From: Xanthobacteraceae bacterium
GTDB taxonomy: Bacteria; Pseudomonadota; Alphaproteobacteria; Rhizobiales; Xanthobacteraceae
Assembly (NCBI GenBank): GCA_030039105.1
Contig: JASHQO010000012.1
Location: 1-8,143 of the forward strand
Direction of reading: 5' to 3'
DNA length: 8,143 nucleotides
In this document: piece by piece, positions 5,490 through 8,143 of the stretch
How positions within the stretch are numbered: position 1 is the stretch's first letter
How the letters are laid out: the number at the start of each line of letters is the position of its first letter
Position numbers and translations under genes: made by a program
The notes under the pieces: model-generated
Database searches by the model: none
What the model was told of the DNA's origin: nothing
What the model saw: the letters and a program-made list of their open reading frames with translations, nothing else

Positions 5490-6784
5490 GAAGCTTTCCG
5501 AAGCTGGGATTCCGCCGCGTCCTCGACCTCGTAGACGCGGACAAAGGATACGACCACGGGACCGATCAATAAGATGACGATCGAGATGATGAAAACGTCG
5601 TTCCAGCTTTGGGTCGCATCGAGCAGCCAGCCGACGATGATCGGCGAGACCGCGCCGGCGGTGGCAAAGCCGGTGTTGACGGTGGCGGTCGAGGTCGCCG
5701 AATGCTCGGGCAGCACGTCCATGCCGAGCATCCAGATCGATGAATCGGCGCATTCGATGAAGAAATATCCCAGCGCGAGCGAGACGACATCGACCATGAG
5801 GTCCAAGGTAAATACCAGCGGCACGATGCAGATCAGCGCGGCCAGGAACGAGACGATGATGGTGTCGCGGCGCGCGCGGCGCAAGCTGCCGGTGCGCTTC
5901 AGCCATAAATCCGTGGCCAATCCGCCGCTGACCATTCCAAGCACGCCGAAGATCAGCACCAAGGTCGAGAACAACGCGACCTTCTTGATCTCCAGCCCGT
6001 GAGCACGAGAAAAATAAAGCGGAACCCAGCTCAGGAGGAACCAGGAGAACCAGCCATAGATGAAAGAAACCACCGTGGCAGGCCACACCTTGGCGATGAA
6101 TTCCGACCACACAATCGGCGGCGAACGCATCACCTCGGCGCGGGCGATTTTCTTGTCGTCATGACCGAGCGATGCGAGCTCCTCGCGCGTGACGCCTGGA
6201 TGTAGCCGCGGATCGTCGCGCAGAAACACCGAGATCACGACGGTCATGATCAGGCTGACTGCGCCCAGGATGATGAATGCCCAGCGCCATGAGAATGAAA
6301 GTACCAGGGACGTCACTGCAGCGGGCGCCAGCGCCGCGCCAAGGCGTCCGCAGCCGTGCATGATTCCTTGCGCAGAACCCCGCCGCTCCGCCGGAATCCA
6401 GCGGGCTATGACTGAGGAGGAGATTGGATAGACGGCGGATTCGCCGGCGCCAACCACAACCCGCGCCACGATCAGCGTGATGAGCCCGCCGACCAGCCCG
6501 GTCGAGACGGTGCCGATGGCCCAGAGGATGCCGCAGATGGTGAGGCCCAGGCGCGAGCCGATGATGTCGCCGATCCGGCCGCCGACGATCATGAAGCCGG
6601 CATAGGTTATGGAAAATGCCGAGAATGCCGCACCGATCGACACGTTACTCAAACCCATCTCGCTTTGGATGATCGGCGCGGCGATGGATAAGTTGCTGCG
6701 ATCGATATACATGATGACCGCATTCATACAGAGTAGTGCGAAAATTTTCTTGCCGACGGTCAGGGTCTTCGATTGAATCGGCAC
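5486..6784 (-). CDS. MFS transporter, anion:cation symporter (ACS) type, likely for a carboxylate
   Basis: A 432-residue inner-membrane permease with the twelve-helix major facilitator layout and a hydrophilic loop (about 188-232) between the two halves. ACS features are clear: MYIDRSNLSIAAP (25-37) in the first helix, which the family uses for organic anions; GGRIGDIIGSR (68-78) as the loop 2-3 motif; and RVVVGAGESAVYP (108-120) with RWIPAERRGSAQG (128-140) in helices 4-5. Related carriers import tartrate, phthalate, glucarate and similar acids with protons or cations. The GTG start at 6782-6784 is supported by AGGGA eight bases upstream and gives the normal short N-terminus. The gene overlaps the MmgE/PrpD start by four bases and follows the hydrolase after 69 bases, so it probably imports the substrate of this pathway. 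The specific anion is not evident. Confidence 0.92.
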   Translation of the reverse strand: MPIQSKTLTVGKKIFALLCMNAVIMYIDRSNLSIAAPIIQSEMGLSNVSIGAAFSAFSITYAGFMIVGGRIGDIIGSRLGLTICGILWAIGTVSTGLVGGLITLIVARVVVGAGESAVYPISSSVIARWIPAERRGSAQGIMHGCGRLGAALAPAAVTSLVLSFSWRWAFIILGAVSLIMTVVISVFLRDDPRLHPGVTREELASLGHDDKKIARAEVMRSPPIVWSEFIAKVWPATVVSFIYGWFSWFLLSWVPLYFSRAHGLEIKKVALFSTLVLIFGVLGMVSGGLATDLWLKRTGSLRRARRDTIIVSFLAALICIVPLVFTLDLMVDVVSLALGYFFIECADSSIWMLGMDVLPEHSATSTATVNTGFATAGAVSPIIVGWLLDATQSWNDVFIISIVILLIGPVVVSFVRVYEVEDAAESQLRKAS

Positions 6785-6819
6785 GGCGCGTTTCCCTGGT
6801 TTTCAGCCTTGTTGATTGC

Positions 6820-6846
6820 TACCAAAAAGCGCGTGGCTTTTCGGTA
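6820..6846 (-). other. Stem-loop between hydrolase and transporter genes
   Basis: Positions 6820-6830 and 6836-6846 form an 11-bp stem (one G-U pair on the minus-strand RNA) with a five-base loop, seven bases after the hydrolase stop. The 5' arm is A-rich and the 3' arm carries TTTTT, as in some intrinsic terminators, but the GC core is only two or three pairs and no T-run follows the stem. It may act as a partial terminator, an RNA-processing site or a 3'-end stabiliser that sets different levels for the hydrolase and the genes after it. Confidence 0.4.
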
Positions 6847-6853
6847 ACGTCAG

Positions 6854-7810
6854 TCAGGCCTGTTGTCGCGAGGCTATGGCCTCGTCTTTGGTTTCAGTGC
6901 TTTTCGCGCTGGCATTGGAGGCAAACGACCGATCGCCGAAGAATTTCAGCATGGCCCGCAACGTCTCCCCGGGTGCTTCTTCCTGCACATAGTGACCGGA
7001 CGGCGCCGCAAGCGTGCCGACGATGTTGGTCGCGTATTCCGACCAGATTTTCCTGGCATCATGGTTGCGACCGACCCCGCCGGTGGCGCCCCATAACAGG
7101 AAGGTCGGACATGTCACCTTTTTGCCCGCCTTGAAGTCGGCGGTGTCCATCTCAAGATCGCAAGAGACGGTGGCGCGGTAATCCTCGCACATCGCGTACA
7201 CTGTGCGCGGGTTCTTGATGCAGCGGATGTATTCGCCGAGCGCTTCCGGCACGAAGAAAGCCGTGCCCTGACTGGTCTTTGATAACTTCTTGCGGATAAA
7301 GAATTCCGCATCGTTGTTGATCATCGTCTCGGGAAAAGGGTTGGGCTGGATCATGAAGAACCAGTGCCAGGAGAACTTTGCCCAATTGAAGCTTACATTG
7401 TTCAACAGGTAGTGCTGCGGCAACATGTCGACGAAGCAGGCTTTGGTCACTTTGTCCGGATAATCGAGGCACATGCGGTGTAGCACGCGCGCGCCGCGAT
7501 CGTGTCCGGCGGCATAGAAGGTGTCGAAGCCGAGCTTGCTCATGACCTCGACCATGTCCTTGCCCATCTCGCGGAATGAGTACGCGGAATGGTCGCCGCC
7601 GCCATCGGGTTTTGAGCTGTCGCCATAGCCGCGGATGTCCGGCGTCACCACCGTAAAATGCTGGGCCAGATCCGGCGCCACCCTGTTCCAGGACAGGTGG
7701 GTGAAGGGATTGCCGTGAATCAGCAACAGCGGCGGCCCCTTACCGCCATGCCGCAGAACGATGTGGATGCCGTTTACACTGAGCGTCGTTCGCTCGAAGC
7801 CTTCCATCAT
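6854..7810 (-). CDS. Alpha/beta hydrolase, fluoroacetate (haloacetate) dehalogenase-like
   Basis: A 318-residue alpha/beta-hydrolase with an Asp nucleophile. Fluoroacetate dehalogenases displace the halide of a 2-haloacid through an aspartyl ester, giving the 2-hydroxy acid; epoxide hydrolases are close relatives. IHGNPFTH (31-38) is the oxyanion region. GHDRGAR (102-108) gives nucleophile Asp104 and the carboxylate-binding Arg105 and Arg108. Asp128 (FVDMLP) and His273 (SGHYVQEEAP) complete the triad. WHWFF (148-152) provides His149-Trp150, and CEDYRA (208-213) provides Tyr211, the halide-binding trio. These match D110, R111, R114, D134, H155, W156, Y219 and H280 of Rhodopseudomonas palustris RPA1163 with steady offsets of 6-8. 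The ATG at 7808-7810 is chosen over a GTG 57 bases upstream because GAGGAG lies nine bases before it and the product then starts like its relatives (MEGF). The 30-residue tail after 290 is polar and looks unstructured. It is the first gene of the block; the natural substrate may not be fluorinated. Confidence 0.88.
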   Translation of the reverse strand: MMEGFERTTLSVNGIHIVLRHGGKGPPLLLIHGNPFTHLSWNRVAPDLAQHFTVVTPDIRGYGDSSKPDGGGDHSAYSFREMGKDMVEVMSKLGFDTFYAAGHDRGARVLHRMCLDYPDKVTKACFVDMLPQHYLLNNVSFNWAKFSWHWFFMIQPNPFPETMINNDAEFFIRKKLSKTSQGTAFFVPEALGEYIRCIKNPRTVYAMCEDYRATVSCDLEMDTADFKAGKKVTCPTFLLWGATGGVGRNHDARKIWSEYATNIVGTLAAPSGHYVQEEAPGETLRAMLKFFGDRSFASNASAKSTETKDEAIASRQQA

Positions 7811-7863
7811 GCCGGTGGTCTCCTCGCTTTTGGCCGCCCAATACGATGCGCCGACTGGTTTCG

Positions 7864-8001
7864 TCACCTGAACCGGACGGCGAACTCTTGCCGGATTTCA
7901 GGGTCGGCGATGCGAACGCGCGCAGCGGCTGCTGTCGCCGCGAGGTCCGCCGATTCCTCGCGCGCTTCAACGCATCTATCAGGCGTCAGCTCCCTCAGCA
8001 C
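7864..8001 (-). CDS. Possible 45-codon small ORF, unrecognised
   Basis: From a GTG at 7999-8001 a 45-codon frame runs to TGA at 7864-7866. The product begins VLRELTPDRCVEAREE and ends ADPEIRQEFAVRFR. The charged, Ala-rich helical composition and the LTP...ADPE..R pattern recall small hypothetical proteins common in rhizobia, and third positions are about 70 percent G/C, like real genes nearby. Against it: no ribosome binding site precedes the GTG, no ATG is available, and such proteins usually continue past the point where this one stops. It could be a truncated remnant, or chance. It fills most of the spacer in which the promoter of the hydrolase operon would be expected. Confidence 0.28.
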   Translation of the reverse strand: MLRELTPDRCVEAREESADLAATAAAARVRIADPEIRQEFAVRFR

Positions 8002-8031
8002 GTAATCAACCAAGAATACGCGACTGCAACG

Positions 8032-8143
8032 CTAATTCGACTTGCGCAACCCGGCGATCATGCCCTTAAGCTGAGCCATGTTGGGGGCGCCGTTGGCGAT
8101 CTCACGCCCGATGATTATTCCCGGCGTCCCCTTGATCTCGAGC
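8032..8143 (-). CDS. DsbA/thioredoxin-fold oxidoreductase, C-terminal end only
   Basis: Only the last 36 codons and the TAG stop (8032-8034) are inside the window; the rest lies beyond the right edge. The visible part reads LEIKGTPGIIIGREI and continues to a GLRKSN end. GTPG is the cis-proline loop of the thioredoxin fold, and GTP-x-x-x-I-G followed by x-GAP-x-x-x-x-LK is the usual C-terminal pattern of DsbA/Com1-type periplasmic disulfide oxidoreductases. The active-site CxxC, signal peptide and start cannot be seen, so oxidase, isomerase or another thioredoxin-like role stays open. It is on the same strand as the catabolic block, but 221 bases separate it from the hydrolase gene, so it is probably a separate unit. 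Confidence 0.75.
   Translation of the reverse strand, partial: LEIKGTPGIIIGREIANGAPNMAQLKGMIAGLRKSN

Noticed and set aside
5490..6110. Upstream extension of the MmgE/PrpD frame by 207 codons, giving a 677-residue fusion
   Set aside because: The extension is a His/Arg-rich shadow of the transporter gene in another frame. The ATGA overlap and family start point fix the true start at 5489.
1..8143. CRISPR array, insertion sequence, phage or toxin-antitoxin module
   Set aside because: No regularly spaced repeats, transposase motifs, terminal inverted repeats or paired toxin/antitoxin genes were found on either strand.

Overview
The window looks like chromosomal DNA of a GC-rich alphaproteobacterium, most likely Rhizobiales and in style Bradyrhizobium/Rhodopseudomonas-like. 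This rests on high GC, strong third-position GC bias and protein style (a DgkA of rhizobial type, ACS-family carboxylate permease, MmgE/PrpD and tartrate-dehydrogenase-like genes together); no marker in the window fixes the genus. Every protein gene is on the minus strand; only a tRNA gene is on the plus strand.

Left part (1-1152), housekeeping and small genes: a GC-rich hairpin at the very edge, a small secreted protein with three copies of a (Y/F)G(K/R)ALNDGG word (62-379), diacylglycerol kinase dgkA (635-1021) and, divergently, tRNA-Pro(GGG) with encoded CCA (1075-1152) behind a recognisable sigma70-type promoter. 1153-1548 holds no convincing gene, but carries a terminator-like hairpin that ends the next operon.

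Middle and right part (1549-7810), one catabolic block. In transcription order (right to left): an alpha/beta hydrolase with the complete fluoroacetate-dehalogenase residue set (6854-7810); an ACS-type MFS carboxylate transporter (5486-6784); an MmgE/PrpD protein (4077-5489) overlapping it by ATGA; a decayed 5' fragment of a tartrate/D-malate dehydrogenase gene (3910-4052); a PdxA-like dehydrogenase (2649-3749); and an intact ttuC/dmlA-type dehydrogenase (1549-2625). Tight spacing and a common strand argue for one operon. The genes together suggest uptake of a small (hydroxy/halo/epoxy) carboxylate, hydrolytic removal of a leaving group, and oxidation of the resulting hydroxy acids toward central metabolism. 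The actual substrate cannot be read from sequence and no regulator is present in the window. The PdxA-like gene has no four-carbon-sugar-acid kinase partner here, so its substrate is also open.

Right edge: a 221-base gap with a possible 45-codon ORF, then the last 36 codons of a DsbA/thioredoxin-fold protein (8032-8143) that runs off the window.

The most notable points are the combination of enzyme families in the operon, the conserved defluorinase-type active site, the ttuC relic broken by what looks like a single-base deletion, and the undescribed ALNDGG-repeat secreted protein.
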